This document shows positions 25,298 through 35,402 of a DNA stretch of 64,000 nt, in pieces (the stretch's first letter is position 1; every line of letters begins with the position of its first letter). Source of the stretch: a bacterium (lineage in GTDB: Bacteria > Zixibacteria > MSB-5A5 > GN15 > FEB-12); NCBI GenBank assembly GCA_016708025.1, contig JADJGQ010000002.1, positions 434,001 to 498,000 of the forward strand, in the 5' to 3' direction. The translations under genes and the position numbers were made by a program. The notes beneath the pieces are model-generated. The model saw only the letters and a list, made by a program, of their open reading frames with translations. It did no database searches and was not told where the DNA came from.

Positions 25298-25978
25298 TTA
25301 CTTTTTCGTCGTGTCGATCACCGCACCCGTGCTGTCGTACTTCACCGATTTCACCAGCACGTTCTCTTTGTAGTCTTCCTCAAGCATCAACATTCCGGTC
25401 GAGTCCCAGACTTTCCAATGCCCCTCAACCATGCCATCTTTGGACTGTCCCAGTTTCGCCCGCTTCCCATTCTCCCACCAGACTTCGTATGCCCCATCCT
25501 GCTTCCCATCTTTCCAGGTCGTTTTCGCCTGTACTTTCCCCGATGGATAAAACAGCGTGAAGACGCCGTTCTCTTTGCCGTTCTGGTAACTCCCCGATGA
25601 CATCTTGACCCCATCCGTATTAAAATAGGTGCAGATGCCATGCAATTGCCCATCTTTGTAGGAGAGCGTCGAGATCAACTTGCCGTCATTCTGCCAGGTG
25701 GTCATCATGCCGTTCTCTTTCCCCTCGACATACTCGACGCGGGATTTCATCTGGCCATTGTCGTAGAAATTCTCGAACACGCCATGCTTGGTGGCTGTCC
25801 CATCCGCATTGGTCCGTTCGGTCCACTTCGCTTTCAATTTGCCATTGGGGAAAATTTCTTCACGCGCCTGCATCCCCTGCTTGAGCAGAGAAGAGTCAGT
25901 CGGAGTCTGGGCGCTGGTCAATGTCGCACCAAACGCACATAAAGTCAGAAGCAGGAAGGTTGTTTTCAGCAGTTTCAT
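25298..25978 (-). CDS. Secreted MORN_2-repeat protein
   Basis: The N-terminus MKLLKTTFLLLTLCAFGATL followed by TSAQ is a signal peptide. The remainder is made of repeated units of about 22 residues with the pattern G...Y..NG.....: GVFENFYDNGQMK, GMMTTWQNDGKLI, GICTYFNTDGVKM, GVFTLFYPSGKVQ, GAYEVWWENGKRA, GHWKVWDSTGMLM. These are MORN-variant (toxin-antitoxin YwqK type) beta hairpins and build an elongated sheet. The protein is exported and probably serves as an interaction scaffold. It is a single gene; the ligand is unknown. Confidence 0.85.
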   Translation of the reverse strand: MKLLKTTFLLLTLCAFGATLTSAQTPTDSSLLKQGMQAREEIFPNGKLKAKWTERTNADGTATKHGVFENFYDNGQMKSRVEYVEGKENGMMTTWQNDGKLISTLSYKDGQLHGICTYFNTDGVKMSSGSYQNGKENGVFTLFYPSGKVQAKTTWKDGKQDGAYEVWWENGKRAKLGQSKDGMVEGHWKVWDSTGMLMLEEDYKENVLVKSVKYDSTGAVIDTTKK

Positions 25979-26139
25979 CCACTCACCTGGTTTTACCGCG
26001 TTTCAAAGAACAGGCTGCTCGAGAAATCAAGCAGCCTGGTCAATTCGCTTGAACATCAGTCACTAGGCGACCGACATTTTATTAAACCCGCAGACCGTTA
26101 GAAAACGGTAAGTCATCGATGGAGAAACCGTTAAATCGG

Positions 26140-26643
26140 CTAAACCTCCGGCGGATTCTGCCCGTAATTGACCCAATCCTCTTTGGCCGGTCCATATACG
26201 CCGGGGACTTTCAGCCCCGCCTGACGCATCAGCACCGTCATCTGGCCGCGGTGATGTATCTCATGTTTGATCAATATCTTAAGCATCAGACCGATCGACC
26301 ACTTTTCGCCGTAGAAATCTTTCTCGACCTTCAGCTCGTCATCATTCCAGTTCCCCTTGATGAAATCGATCATCTCCTGTGTTGCGGTCTGATACGCATG
26401 GGCGATCTGCGCCGCGGTGGCCGGCACCGGGCTCTCTTTGACGGCCGACTTGATGATAATACCGCTGTATGCGGTCATCTCCGGATAGGTGGTCACCAGA
26501 TGCCAGGCCATGCGTCCCAGTGTCCGATGGTCATGCGCGACCGCCTGCGCGAGCGATGCATCCGTCAGCGCATTCATGATCTTCTGTGTTTCACCGCGCT
26601 CCTGTTCATACTCCCCGAAAAATTCCGCCAATGAATGGTACAT
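26140..26643 (-). CDS. DinB-family metal-binding protein
   Basis: The 167-residue four-helix protein has the DinB/YfiT metal ligands H48 (RMAWHLV), H127 and H131 (KHEIHHRGQM). Members bind a divalent metal; some act as thiol-dependent S-transferases, for example with bacillithiol or mycothiol. The C-terminal tail (VPGVYGPAKEDW) is typical of the group. It lies 44 bases downstream of the aldo-keto reductase gene on the same strand. The substrate is unknown. Confidence 0.83.
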   Translation of the reverse strand: MYHSLAEFFGEYEQERGETQKIMNALTDASLAQAVAHDHRTLGRMAWHLVTTYPEMTAYSGIIIKSAVKESPVPATAAQIAHAYQTATQEMIDFIKGNWNDDELKVEKDFYGEKWSIGLMLKILIKHEIHHRGQMTVLMRQAGLKVPGVYGPAKEDWVNYGQNPPEV

Positions 26644-26687
26644 CTTACCGCTCCTCGATCTATGTCTGAGTTCCTATCTGTTCGAGT

Positions 26688-27626
26688 CTATTTCCCGTCT
26701 AGGATCCGCTCGATCTCTGTGAGTGTCTCTGGTGACAAGGCAATTTCCGACGCTTTCACGTTCTCTTCCAACTGCGCGAGCGTTGTTGCGCCGGTGATCG
26801 CGGAGGTTATCTCCGGAAGCCGTAGTATCCAGGCCAGCGCCAACTGCCCGACCGTGATTCCCAACTTCTCCGCGATGCCGGTTAGTTTACGGACTTTGGC
26901 AATATTGGTTTCGTTCATATCCCGTTCGAGCCATTGACTGGTCGCCCCACGGCTCCCCTCCGGAACCCCGCCATTATACTTGCCGGTCAACAACCCCTGC
27001 GCCAGCGGCGACCAGACGACCAGCCCGATGCCGTTTTTGGCGCATGTCGGGAGTATATCCTTCTCAATGTGACGGTCAATCATATTGTAGCGCGGCTGCT
27101 CAACCGAGGGGCGATATGTGAAATAACGCTCGGCAACATCCACCGCCTGCTGGATCTGCTCCGCCTCCCAGACGGAATGCCCCCAGTAATGTACCTTCCC
27201 CTGACGGATCAGGTCATCCATCGCTCGTGCCGTCTCTTCGACCGGCGTCTCCGGATCAAACCGGTGGCAGAAATAGATATCCAGATAGTCGGTCCCGATC
27301 CGCTTGAGTGACTTTTCAATCGATTCCATGATATGTTTGCGGGAGAGCCCGCGGTCATTCACATTGTCCGACATCGGCCAAAATAGCTTGCTTGATATCA
27401 CCAGGTCGGTTCGCGTGAACTCTTTGATCGCTTTCCCGACGACCTTCTCGGCTTCCCCTTTGCGGTAGATATCTGAGATATCGATGAAATTGATCCCCAG
27501 TTCGATCGCGCGCTGGATGATCTGGGTGGAGGTCCTGTCTTCTACCGTCCCGCCATAAGTCAACCATGCGCCGAGCGATATACTGGAAACTTTGAGACCG
27601 GTACCACCTACACGCCGATAATTCAC
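26688..27626 (-). CDS. Aldo/keto reductase (Kv-beta-like group)
   Basis: A GTG start at 27626 preceded by AAAGGAG gives MNYRRVGGTGLKVSSISLGA, the standard start of the family; an upstream ATG would add 21 residues. The catalytic tetrad is D49, Y54, K80 and H121. The segment around IGLVVWSPLAQGLLTGKY and the C-terminal AITGATTLAQLEEN match NADPH-dependent reductases related to potassium-channel beta subunits and YghZ-type enzymes. It reduces a carbonyl substrate that cannot be identified from sequence. The length (312 residues) is normal. Confidence 0.88.
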   Translation of the reverse strand: MNYRRVGGTGLKVSSISLGAWLTYGGTVEDRTSTQIIQRAIELGINFIDISDIYRKGEAEKVVGKAIKEFTRTDLVISSKLFWPMSDNVNDRGLSRKHIMESIEKSLKRIGTDYLDIYFCHRFDPETPVEETARAMDDLIRQGKVHYWGHSVWEAEQIQQAVDVAERYFTYRPSVEQPRYNMIDRHIEKDILPTCAKNGIGLVVWSPLAQGLLTGKYNGGVPEGSRGATSQWLERDMNETNIAKVRKLTGIAEKLGITVGQLALAWILRLPEITSAITGATTLAQLEENVKASEIALSPETLTEIERILDGK

Positions 27627-27748
27627 ACCAACTCCTTTGCCTCGGGTGATCGAATACTCATTGAAATGAAAGTAGTAAGATGCCGGCAATTGAACAACCG
27701 GAAAGGGAGACCAACAGACCCGAACTTGACTAACATATACTGACTTTC

Positions 27749-28624
27749 TTAGGGCCCAGACGGTGTCGATTCAATTGGTTCAGCGAACACCCAAAGTGAA
27801 ATTGAGCCTCCAAAAAGAGAGACCTGATTCAGGATCGGCTTCGCCCCGGTAAAGAGCAGGTAATTGCCGATCAAACACGCCTTCGGATAGTCTGACTCCG
27901 CCAATAACAGGTCAGCCGATGTGGTCAGATTATAGCCCCATAGCTCATATCCTGCAGTCGCTTGCCTCGCCAGCACCAGACGGTCCCGGTTTGCATTCAG
28001 CAGGGGCCACCGCGGCGGAAATGTCGATGCTACTTGATACAACGTATCTGTCGCACCATTTAATCCTGCTTCGATCACCGCCCAGTTGAAATCTCCCGTG
28101 CGCACGAGACAGGTATAACTACTTTCTGAAAACGCGACGGGATCATAGCCATAACGATCAAACAGCAGACCGCCTCCCGATAGTGAATATCTCGATATGG
28201 TAGAGTCATTGACAGTTATGATCGTGCTATTCCCCACAAAGCAGACAGACTCAAATGTGCTGCCGAGAGCCGGCACCATAACGTTCGAATCACTGACGGC
28301 ATAAACCAGCAAGGTATCATGCCGCAATGCCGCAATCTGCTGGAGATTCTCCGAGGGCGAGGGAGAGGTCAGTCCGGAGTCAAGCCAGATTGGTTCGCGC
28401 TCTGGGCGCACGACTCTCGCTCGATAAATACCGGTAAGCGAGGGGGCTGCCGTATCGCGCAAAGAAAAGTAAACATACTGACGGTCAGTCGACAGGATCG
28501 GATCGGTCTCAAACGGGTAATAATTTTCACCTTGAGCAGGTACGGGGGTATCTTCCGGACATCCAGCACAAAGCCAGATTGTCGCAATAATAAATATGAT
28601 CAGTCCAGTTGAACGATACTTCAT
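27749..28624 (-). CDS. Putative beta-propeller lipoprotein
   Basis: MKYRSTGLIIFIIATIWLCAGC is a lipoprotein signal with Cys at residue 22. The mature 270 residues consist of repeated beta-strand units (STDRQYVYFSLRD, SRYSLSGGGLLFDRYGY, NRDRLVLARQATAGYELWGY) suggesting a TolB/WD40-like propeller. It is likely anchored in the inner leaflet of the outer membrane or in the periplasm. No enzyme motif is visible. It is a single gene with about 75 bases to the TPR gene on the same strand. Confidence 0.65.
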   Translation of the reverse strand: MKYRSTGLIIFIIATIWLCAGCPEDTPVPAQGENYYPFETDPILSTDRQYVYFSLRDTAAPSLTGIYRARVVRPEREPIWLDSGLTSPSPSENLQQIAALRHDTLLVYAVSDSNVMVPALGSTFESVCFVGNSTIITVNDSTISRYSLSGGGLLFDRYGYDPVAFSESSYTCLVRTGDFNWAVIEAGLNGATDTLYQVASTFPPRWPLLNANRDRLVLARQATAGYELWGYNLTTSADLLLAESDYPKACLIGNYLLFTGAKPILNQVSLFGGSISLWVFAEPIESTPSGP

Positions 28625-28698
28625 CGCCTGCTCGCGTTTCTCCCCGCGTCACTAGCTTATACGAACCCGGATCGTCTCCCGATTGCAGAGCCCCGCTC

Positions 28699-29607
28699 CT
28701 AGCGTATCTTGGCTTCGAGCTGTGCGACGCGTATTGAGACATTCTCCCAGATATCCGGTGAATGCTCAGGGTAGCCATCCAGGCGGAAATGATCTTTCGC
28801 TCGCTTCAATAGCGCAAGGGCTTCGGTTAAATTCCCCTCATCTTTCGCGATCTCACCCAGATCATCCAGTACCTGTGCGATCGCACTATGATTCCCCAGT
28901 CGCTCTGCCCACGCTAACACCGGCCGAAGCCAGCTTTTTGCCGTTTCATTCTGTCCCGTCAATCGATAGGTCATCCCGACATGATAATCCGCGAACAGCT
29001 TGGCCGTCTCCGTCGAATGCCGCCAGTGATATTCACGCGCTTTGAGATAGCAGTCAAGCGCATCGTCGAACCGTTTGAGATCATAATATGTCCCGCCAAG
29101 ATTATTCCAGAGTGGCCCGAGCCAATGCTCAGCTTCGTACGATTCCGCCATCTCGATCCCGCGTTTGGTCCAGTCGATCGCTTCCTGTGGCGAGGCTGCC
29201 ACAATCCCGCTCATATTGACCGCGTCGATCGCCCGTGCCCGAAGGTCATGCAGGGCGCAGAAGGTATAGTAGTCTTCAAACGTTTTTCGCGCCGCGTCGA
29301 GATCTTTCCCTTTCCACTCGAACCGCCCGCGGACTCCAAGATAGCGGGACCATCCAAGCGGGTCGTTCTCCGATGCTTTCGCTGCTGCCTCGGTCAGGAT
29401 CATCTCTCCATCCGTTCGACTCCCTAGTGTCAGGTAGCATCGCGCCACCTGGCAAAGCGCCTCAACTTCCACCGGCCGATTGAACTCAGCTCGAGCCGTT
29501 TCTCCAGCCTTGGTATAGGTCGCCAAGGCGGAATCTATTTCCCGTTTCTGAAATGCAGTGTCAGCCAATTCGAGCAGTTCGGAGGCGGACAGGCCGGACG
29601 TTTCCAT
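28699..29607 (-). CDS. Tetratricopeptide-repeat protein
   Basis: The start at 29607 (METSGLSASELLELADTAFQ) has AAGGAG upstream; the frame continues to 29670 without support. The 302-residue product is a chain of TPR-like helix pairs from residue 9 to the end (for example PLWNNLGGTYYDLKRFDDAL and ALCQVARCYLTLGSRTDGE). There is no signal peptide, so it is cytoplasmic, and no other domain. It probably mediates protein-protein contacts. It resembles the TPR half of the sigma-54 activator at 58096-60339 in style, but that is not evidence of a shared role. Confidence 0.78.
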   Translation of the reverse strand: METSGLSASELLELADTAFQKREIDSALATYTKAGETARAEFNRPVEVEALCQVARCYLTLGSRTDGEMILTEAAAKASENDPLGWSRYLGVRGRFEWKGKDLDAARKTFEDYYTFCALHDLRARAIDAVNMSGIVAASPQEAIDWTKRGIEMAESYEAEHWLGPLWNNLGGTYYDLKRFDDALDCYLKAREYHWRHSTETAKLFADYHVGMTYRLTGQNETAKSWLRPVLAWAERLGNHSAIAQVLDDLGEIAKDEGNLTEALALLKRAKDHFRLDGYPEHSPDIWENVSIRVAQLEAKIR

Positions 29608-29865
29608 CAAAGCTCCTTTTTCTCCTCTCTCGGATCGCGTCAAAACGACCCCGGACAGCAGGATAGTCAATGGACCGGAGTAGCATGCCTCAATTGACTA
29701 CCTTCGCCCTCCGAATATACCGCCTAACTCCCTCTTTTTCAATACAGTAGAGGAGTGAATTCTGTTTGACCCTCTTTTGCTCCAACCATATATTGACCGC
29801 CGTCGACTGCCGACAACGACAGTATAAGACAAAGCAAGACTTAACCATTTACCCATTGGTCCCCT

Positions 29866-30834
29866 ATGCGCGCATTCATTACCGGGATTACCGGACAGGA
29901 CGGCTCCTACCTCGCTGAACTTCTCCTTGAACAAGGATACGAAGTCATCGGTATGGTCCGTCGGTCCTCCACTGAATCATTCGACCGGATAAACCATATC
30001 AAAGATAAGATCGAACTGGTCCAGGCAGATCTGCTCGACCAGCTCTCAATCGTCAATGTGATCGAGCACCATCGCCCCAACGAGGTCTACAACCTCGGCG
30101 CACAATCCTTTGTGCCGACCTCCTGGGTGCAACCGGTTTTGACCGGCGAGTTTGATGCGCTTGGCGTCACCAAGATGCTCGAAGCGATCCGACTGGTTGA
30201 CAAAAAGATCAAATTCTACCAGGCGTCATCATCGGAGATGTTCGGCAAGGTCCATGAAGTCCCGCAAAAAGAAACAACGCCGTTTTATCCGCGCTCACCG
30301 TACGGCGTGGCCAAAGTGTATGGTCACTTCATCACCGTGAACTATCGCGAGAGCTACGGCATCCATGCCAGCTCCGGGATTCTGTTCAATCATGAATCGC
30401 CGCGCCGCGGGCTGGAATTTGTCACCCGGAAGATCACCGATGGCGCAGTACGGATCAAACTTGGTCTGGCCGACAAATTGGCGCTGGGGAATCTCGACGC
30501 CAAACGTGACTGGGGATTTGCCGGTGATTATGTCCGCGCAATGTGGCTGATGCTACAACAACCAAACCCTTCTGATTTTGTCATCGCCACCGGCCAGACA
30601 CATTCGGTCGAAGATTTCGTCAAGCTTGCGTTCGGCCATCTGGATCTCGATTACAAAAAGCATGTTGTCACCGACCAGCGCTTCGTCCGACCCGCCGAGG
30701 TCGACCTGCTCTTGGGTGACCCTTCACATGCGAAGAAGACCCTTGGCTGGGAACCGAAAGTCAGTTTCGAACAACTGGTCAAGATGATGGTTGATGCTGA
30801 CATGGAGCGTCTGTCGGGCTCGCCCCGCGCATGA
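29866..30834 (+). CDS. gmd: GDP-mannose 4,6-dehydratase
   Basis: The 322-residue short-chain dehydrogenase has the nucleotide motif [13 protein letters not shown] at the N-terminus, the GQDG variant characteristic of GDP-mannose dehydratases, and the catalytic SPYGVAK (YxxxK). The segment [16 protein letters not shown] is the family's substrate-loop signature. It converts GDP-D-mannose to GDP-4-keto-6-deoxy-mannose. The next gene, a reductase, overlaps it by 4 bases, so the pair should make GDP-D-rhamnose or a related sugar for surface glycans. The slightly short length (usually about 340-370) is within range. Confidence 0.93.
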   Translation: MRAFITGITGQDGSYLAELLLEQGYEVIGMVRRSSTESFDRINHIKDKIELVQADLLDQLSIVNVIEHHRPNEVYNLGAQSFVPTSWVQPVLTGEFDALGVTKMLEAIRLVDKKIKFYQASSSEMFGKVHEVPQKETTPFYPRSPYGVAKVYGHFITVNYRESYGIHASSGILFNHESPRRGLEFVTRKITDGAVRIKLGLADKLALGNLDAKRDWGFAGDYVRAMWLMLQQPNPSDFVIATGQTHSVEDFVKLAFGHLDLDYKKHVVTDQRFVRPAEVDLLLGDPSHAKKTLGWEPKVSFEQLVKMMVDADMERLSGSPRA

Positions 30835-31802
30835 AACAACGAACCGCTCTGATCACCGGTATCGCCGGATTCGCCGGCTCATGGCTCGCCGAGGAGCTGC
30901 TCCGCGAGGGGTACCGCGTTTTTGGTACGCTCGCCCCCGGTGAAACGACCGACAATATCAAGAAGATCAAAACCGATCTCTCTCTCACCCGCCTTGATAT
31001 TCTCAAGACTCCCGCCTGCCGCAAGTTGGTCGTCTCCGTCAAGCCGGACTACCTGTTTCATTTGGCCGCGATTGCATCAGTAGGCAAATCGTTCGAACTA
31101 GAACAGACCACCTTTCGGGTGAATTTTGATGGTACCCAGAACATGCTGGATGCCGCGCGACAGCATACAGGACTTAAAAAGTTCCTATTCGTCGGATCGG
31201 CCGATGCATATGGTATTTTCCAGCCCCCCAACCGAACACTTACCGAAAACCAGAGCTTTAACCCGATATCTCCGTATGGGATAGCCAAGGCCGCCGCCGA
31301 GTACGCCGCACGCTATTACTGCCGATCCCATCACCTGCCGGTCGTGGTCGCCAGGGCCTTTAATCATTCTGGCCCGCGACAGACCGCAAACTTCGTCATT
31401 CCGTCGTTCGCCCGACAGATCGCTGAAATCGAAGCCAGGAGCCAGAAACCAACTCTGATGGTGGGTGACCTCTCGGCTAAACGAGATTTCTCCGATGTCC
31501 GCGACATTGTTCGCGGCTATCGCTTGCTGGCTGAGAAGGGGAAACCGGGGGAAGTTTATCAGCTTTGCTCCGGTAAAGCGGTCGCAATAAACGACATCCT
31601 GAGGATATTGCTATCCCTCAGTCACGCCGATATAGAGGTCAGGATAGATAAAAGTCGGCTCAGGAAAGCCGATATACCGATACTGCGGGGAAGCCATGCA
31701 AAAGCCACTCGCGCAGTGAACTTTACCAGCAAAATACCGTTACGAAAGACTCTGCAGGATACGCTTGAGTATTGGCGTGAGAAGATCGCAACGAAGAAAT
31801 AG
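30831..31802 (+). CDS. GDP-4-keto-6-deoxymannose reductase-like SDR
   Basis: The 323-residue extended SDR has [13 protein letters not shown] for NAD(P) binding and [14 protein letters not shown] (YxxxK) as the active site. The [20 protein letters not shown] segment resembles Rmd, which reduces the Gmd product to GDP-D-rhamnose. The overlap with gmd (ATGA) shows translational coupling. A fucose synthase-type epimerase/reductase is less likely, because the Rmd signature is present. It is followed after 22 bases by the nucleotide-sugar dehydrogenase. Confidence 0.82.
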   Translation: MKQRTALITGIAGFAGSWLAEELLREGYRVFGTLAPGETTDNIKKIKTDLSLTRLDILKTPACRKLVVSVKPDYLFHLAAIASVGKSFELEQTTFRVNFDGTQNMLDAARQHTGLKKFLFVGSADAYGIFQPPNRTLTENQSFNPISPYGIAKAAAEYAARYYCRSHHLPVVVARAFNHSGPRQTANFVIPSFARQIAEIEARSQKPTLMVGDLSAKRDFSDVRDIVRGYRLLAEKGKPGEVYQLCSGKAVAINDILRILLSLSHADIEVRIDKSRLRKADIPILRGSHAKATRAVNFTSKIPLRKTLQDTLEYWREKIATKK

Positions 31803-31824
31803 CACCACTTTGGGAGAAGAATAG

Positions 31825-33216
31825 ATGGCAACAAAAGCAAAATCCAAAAAGGCAACCAAATCGTCCGGCAAACAGATATCCGCCGCCGATCAGTTGATTG
31901 CCAAGATCCGTAGCCGCGAAGCGATCCCCGGGATCGTCGGACTCGGCTATGTCGGCCTTCCACTCGCCATGGTCCTTTCCGATAACGGCTTCAGAGTCCT
32001 CGGACTCGACATTTCCAAAGAGAAAGTCAAACTGCTCAACGCCGGTAAATCAGATATCGATGATATCCCTGATTCCGTCGTCAAGCAGGCTGTCGCCGCG
32101 AAACGATTCAGTGCGACCACTGATCCGAGCAAGTTGGCGAAGGTGGATACGATCTCCATCTGTGTGCCGACACCGCTCTCCAAAACCAAGGATCCGGATG
32201 TCAGCTACATTCTTGATGCCGTCAATGCGGCCAAGCCGTTCATCAAGAAAGGGACACTGGTCGTTCTCGAATCGACCACCTATCCCGGTACGACCGAAGA
32301 GCTGATCCTTCCGATCCTCGAAGCCGGCGGCCTCAAAGTCGGTAAAGATTTCTTCCTGGCGTTTTCGCCGGAACGTGTTGATCCGGGCAACCCGATCTAT
32401 ACAACCAAAAACACTCCGCGCGTAGTTGGCGGTGTCACGCCGGATTGTACCGCCGTGGCGAAAGTCTTCTATGAGCAGACGATCGCGAATGTCTATGCGG
32501 TTTCATCGACCAAAGCTGCCGAAATGGTCAAGCTTCTGGAGAATACCTTCCGATCCGTCAATATCGGTCTGGTCAACGAAGTTGCGTTGATGTGCGATCG
32601 CCTCGGCCTGAACGTCTGGGAGATCATCAACGCGGCAGCGTCCAAGCCGTTCGGTTTTATGCCGTTCTACCCGGGTCCGGGACTCGGCGGCCATTGTATC
32701 CCGATCGACCCGCACTACCTTTCCTGGAAATTGAAATCGCTCAACTACTACGCTCGATTTATCGAGCTGGCCGGCGATGTCAACAGCCATATGCCGGAAT
32801 ATGTCGTCGAGCGGACGATCCGTCTGCTCAACGAGCGCTCCGGCCTTGCTCTCAGCAAAACGAACATTGTCGTCCTCGGTGTTGCTTACAAGCGGGATAT
32901 CAAAGATGTTCGCGAATCACCGGCGCTCGATGTCATCAAGCTACTTCAGAACCGTGGAGCCAAAGTCCATTACAACGACCCGTTTGTCCCGAACTTCTAC
33001 CTGGAGCATGGGGAAAAAGGGGAAAAGAGTCGTGGGCTGATGAAGTCGGTCAATCTCTCCGCCGAGCTCCTCAAAAATGCGGACCTGGTGATCATTGTCA
33101 CCGACCATACCGGTTACGACTATCAGTGGATCGTGAACAATTCCAAGCTGGTGTTCGATACGCGTAACGCCGCGAAAAAGGTTACGAAGAACCGCAGCAA
33201 GATCGTTGTTCTGTAA
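31825..33216 (+). CDS. wbpA: UDP-N-acetylglucosamine 6-dehydrogenase-like enzyme (WbpA/TviB group)
   Basis: The 463-residue protein begins with a Lys-rich extension (about 27 residues), then GLGYVGLPLAM for NAD binding, ESTTYPGTTEE in the middle, and GPGLGGHCIPIDPHYLSWK holding the catalytic Cys. The C-terminal domain contains GVAYKRDIKDVRESPALD. This set matches UDP-GlcNAc/UDP-glucose 6-dehydrogenases of the WbpA subgroup, which oxidise C6 of the sugar to a uronic acid. It lies in the same strand run as gmd and the Rmd-like gene and likely supplies precursors for the same surface polysaccharide. A terminator follows. Confidence 0.85.
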   Translation: MATKAKSKKATKSSGKQISAADQLIAKIRSREAIPGIVGLGYVGLPLAMVLSDNGFRVLGLDISKEKVKLLNAGKSDIDDIPDSVVKQAVAAKRFSATTDPSKLAKVDTISICVPTPLSKTKDPDVSYILDAVNAAKPFIKKGTLVVLESTTYPGTTEELILPILEAGGLKVGKDFFLAFSPERVDPGNPIYTTKNTPRVVGGVTPDCTAVAKVFYEQTIANVYAVSSTKAAEMVKLLENTFRSVNIGLVNEVALMCDRLGLNVWEIINAAASKPFGFMPFYPGPGLGGHCIPIDPHYLSWKLKSLNYYARFIELAGDVNSHMPEYVVERTIRLLNERSGLALSKTNIVVLGVAYKRDIKDVRESPALDVIKLLQNRGAKVHYNDPFVPNFYLEHGEKGEKSRGLMKSVNLSAELLKNADLVIIVTDHTGYDYQWIVNNSKLVFDTRNAAKKVTKNRSKIVVL

Positions 33217-33238
33217 GTACTTCCGCACGTGAGTCCAT

Positions 33239-33266
33239 AGCCGCCCCCCGGGGCGGCTATTTTTTG
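33239..33266 (+). terminator. Intrinsic terminator after the nucleotide-sugar gene cluster
   Basis: AGCCGCCC and GGGCGGCT pair over 8-9 bases with a tight loop, followed by ATTTTTTG. It closes the gmd to wbpA unit. Confidence 0.85.
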
Positions 33267-33329
33267 CCCCCCAAGCGTTTAAATCCAACCCATCGCTGCC
33301 GATATACCAGGATAAGGATTATTTTCATT

Positions 33330-35402
33330 ATGACTGCGCAGACACCTAAAAACGATCGGCTCTCCGATGCCCGCCTTATCCTCAAGGATATGCTCAAGGT
33401 CATCAAGGTTGTGGCTATGTACCCGGAAGGGAACCCGCTGCCGCAGTCACTCCGTCGCTCCTTTGCCGAAAAGCTGGTTCATATCGCCGAACAACATAAC
33501 GATCTGAAGTTTCTCATTCAGGCCGACAAAATCGTGCTGGATAAAGAAACGGTTTTCACGGATTCTTCCCGCGAAGAAAGCCTCGCCGGTCTTTTCTTTG
33601 AGAATGGCGTCACCAGCCTCACGTTCGGCCACCCACTCGATCTGCTCGAGGTCTACAAACTCCTTGATGTCATAAAGGTCTATCAGAACAAAAGCGCCCT
33701 GAATGCTGAGCTCGTTTCTCTCCTCTGGGAAGCCAATTTTGGAAGTATCAAGTTCACTTCCGTTGAAGATATCGCGTTGGCCGACTACGATGGAGACTTC
33801 CGGGTTCAAGAGATCCTTGCCTCGGGAGATGACTCACCGAGAGAAGATCGACAGTCCGCCTATGACGAGATCTTCAGAGAAGAATCCACCGATCCGGGAA
33901 ATGATTCCGGCGGCTATGTGGTCGAACTTCCCGACGATGTCACTGATGAAGAACTCCGCGAGCTGAAAAAGCTCGCCAGAGAGTCCAATGCGCAGGGCGG
34001 AGACCAACCCGGTGGCGTTGTCCCCGATGGTCGCACGCTCGTCAATCGTCTACGGGCCGCGCGTAAGAAAAATGCCGCATTTTTCCTGGTCGATCCGGCC
34101 GCTGAATCTGACCAACCGTCGACGGGCAATGACCGTATCGACAGCTCAATCCTCCGCGTGGCCGAAGCCGCCGATGCCATGGGGTTTGGCGATTTAATGA
34201 ATCGCCAGATGGCCGCGCCCGACACCGCGCTGATCCTCAATGATGAATTCAAACTGACCGAAGAAGAAGAACTCGATATTCGTTCGCTTATGGCCAAAGA
34301 CGCGCAGTTTGATATGTTCGAATCGACGACCGAACTGCTGGCCGAAATGCTCCTCCAGGAGACCGAACTGAGCGCTTTCTTCGAGACGGTTGGTATCTGC
34401 GAAAAGCTGACTTTTGATCTCGTCTCTGCCGGACGCTTGATGGAAGCCGGTCACATTCTGGCCAACCTCCGACGTCTGGAAGAAGAACTCTCCGATGGCA
34501 AACCGCTCTGGTCAGAACGACTGCGAGACAGTCGTATCGCCGCTGGCAGCGCCAACCGCATGAAACAACTCGGTGACGCGCTCAACCAGTATCCCCAGAT
34601 TTCGAATTACGATATTCGGAGCTATCTGGAGGTTTTCGGCTGGGAAGCCCTCGCATCCATCACCGACCTGCTCGGCGATCTCCAGCATCGCGCGCATCGC
34701 GAATTCCTCTGCGACTTTTTGTCCAATCGCGGCAAAGACAATCTTGCCATTATCGCCAAAGGCGTGCATGACAAACGGTGGTTCGTCGTACGTAATTCGG
34801 TGGGCATTCTGGCCCGCATCAACGATGACAAGGCGATCGGCTACCTTGCGCCGGCCCTGAAACATGAAGATAAACGGGTCCGCCTCGAAGTGCTCAACGC
34901 CATCAAGGAACGGACCGATGCCCGCACCCTTGACATTCTCCGCAAGGTGCTCCTCGACAAGGAAAGTGACATCCGCCGCACTGCTCTCCAAGCGCTGTTG
35001 CATAACCGTGGAAAGGGGAGCTTTGATGCCGTTTCTGCCATGATCTCCGACGCGACCTTCCAGACTATCGACCACGATGAACAGATCGAGGCGCTCCGCG
35101 CATATGCTGTTCTTGGGGGAGAACGTGCCGTCTCTTTCCTGCGTAAGCTGGCGACCCGGCTGAATCTGCTGAGTGACGCCATGATCACGTTGCATCGCGC
35201 CGCGGCATTCAAGGCGCTGGCCCATTCCCCCAGTCAGGCCGCCGAGACTGTCCTGATCAAATTGAAATCTCACTGGATTCCGGATGTTCGCCGTCAGGCC
35301 CGCGATGCCGTCAATCTGCGACGTGAGCTGATGCTTCGTTCCAACGCGCATGCTACTGCTGACCAGAATCACCATTCCCCGGAGGCTACCCATGCCCGTT
35401 GA
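33330..35402 (+). CDS. HEAT-repeat protein (690 aa)
   Basis: The ATG at 33330 (MTAQTPKNDRLSDARLILKD) follows GATAAGG. An N-terminal region of about 165 residues, also seen in shape at the start of the next gene, is followed by a charged, probably flexible middle and C-terminal HEAT-like repeats (about 490-680, with DKRWFVVRNSVGILARINDD and HEDKRVRLEVLNAIKERTD). HEAT arrays form protein-binding solenoids. The gene overlaps the HD-GYP gene by 11 bases, pointing to joint function in cyclic-di-GMP or related signalling. There is no signal peptide or membrane helix. Confidence 0.8.
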   Translation: MTAQTPKNDRLSDARLILKDMLKVIKVVAMYPEGNPLPQSLRRSFAEKLVHIAEQHNDLKFLIQADKIVLDKETVFTDSSREESLAGLFFENGVTSLTFGHPLDLLEVYKLLDVIKVYQNKSALNAELVSLLWEANFGSIKFTSVEDIALADYDGDFRVQEILASGDDSPREDRQSAYDEIFREESTDPGNDSGGYVVELPDDVTDEELRELKKLARESNAQGGDQPGGVVPDGRTLVNRLRAARKKNAAFFLVDPAAESDQPSTGNDRIDSSILRVAEAADAMGFGDLMNRQMAAPDTALILNDEFKLTEEEELDIRSLMAKDAQFDMFESTTELLAEMLLQETELSAFFETVGICEKLTFDLVSAGRLMEAGHILANLRRLEEELSDGKPLWSERLRDSRIAAGSANRMKQLGDALNQYPQISNYDIRSYLEVFGWEALASITDLLGDLQHRAHREFLCDFLSNRGKDNLAIIAKGVHDKRWFVVRNSVGILARINDDKAIGYLAPALKHEDKRVRLEVLNAIKERTDARTLDILRKVLLDKESDIRRTALQALLHNRGKGSFDAVSAMISDATFQTIDHDEQIEALRAYAVLGGERAVSFLRKLATRLNLLSDAMITLHRAAAFKALAHSPSQAAETVLIKLKSHWIPDVRRQARDAVNLRRELMLRSNAHATADQNHHSPEATHAR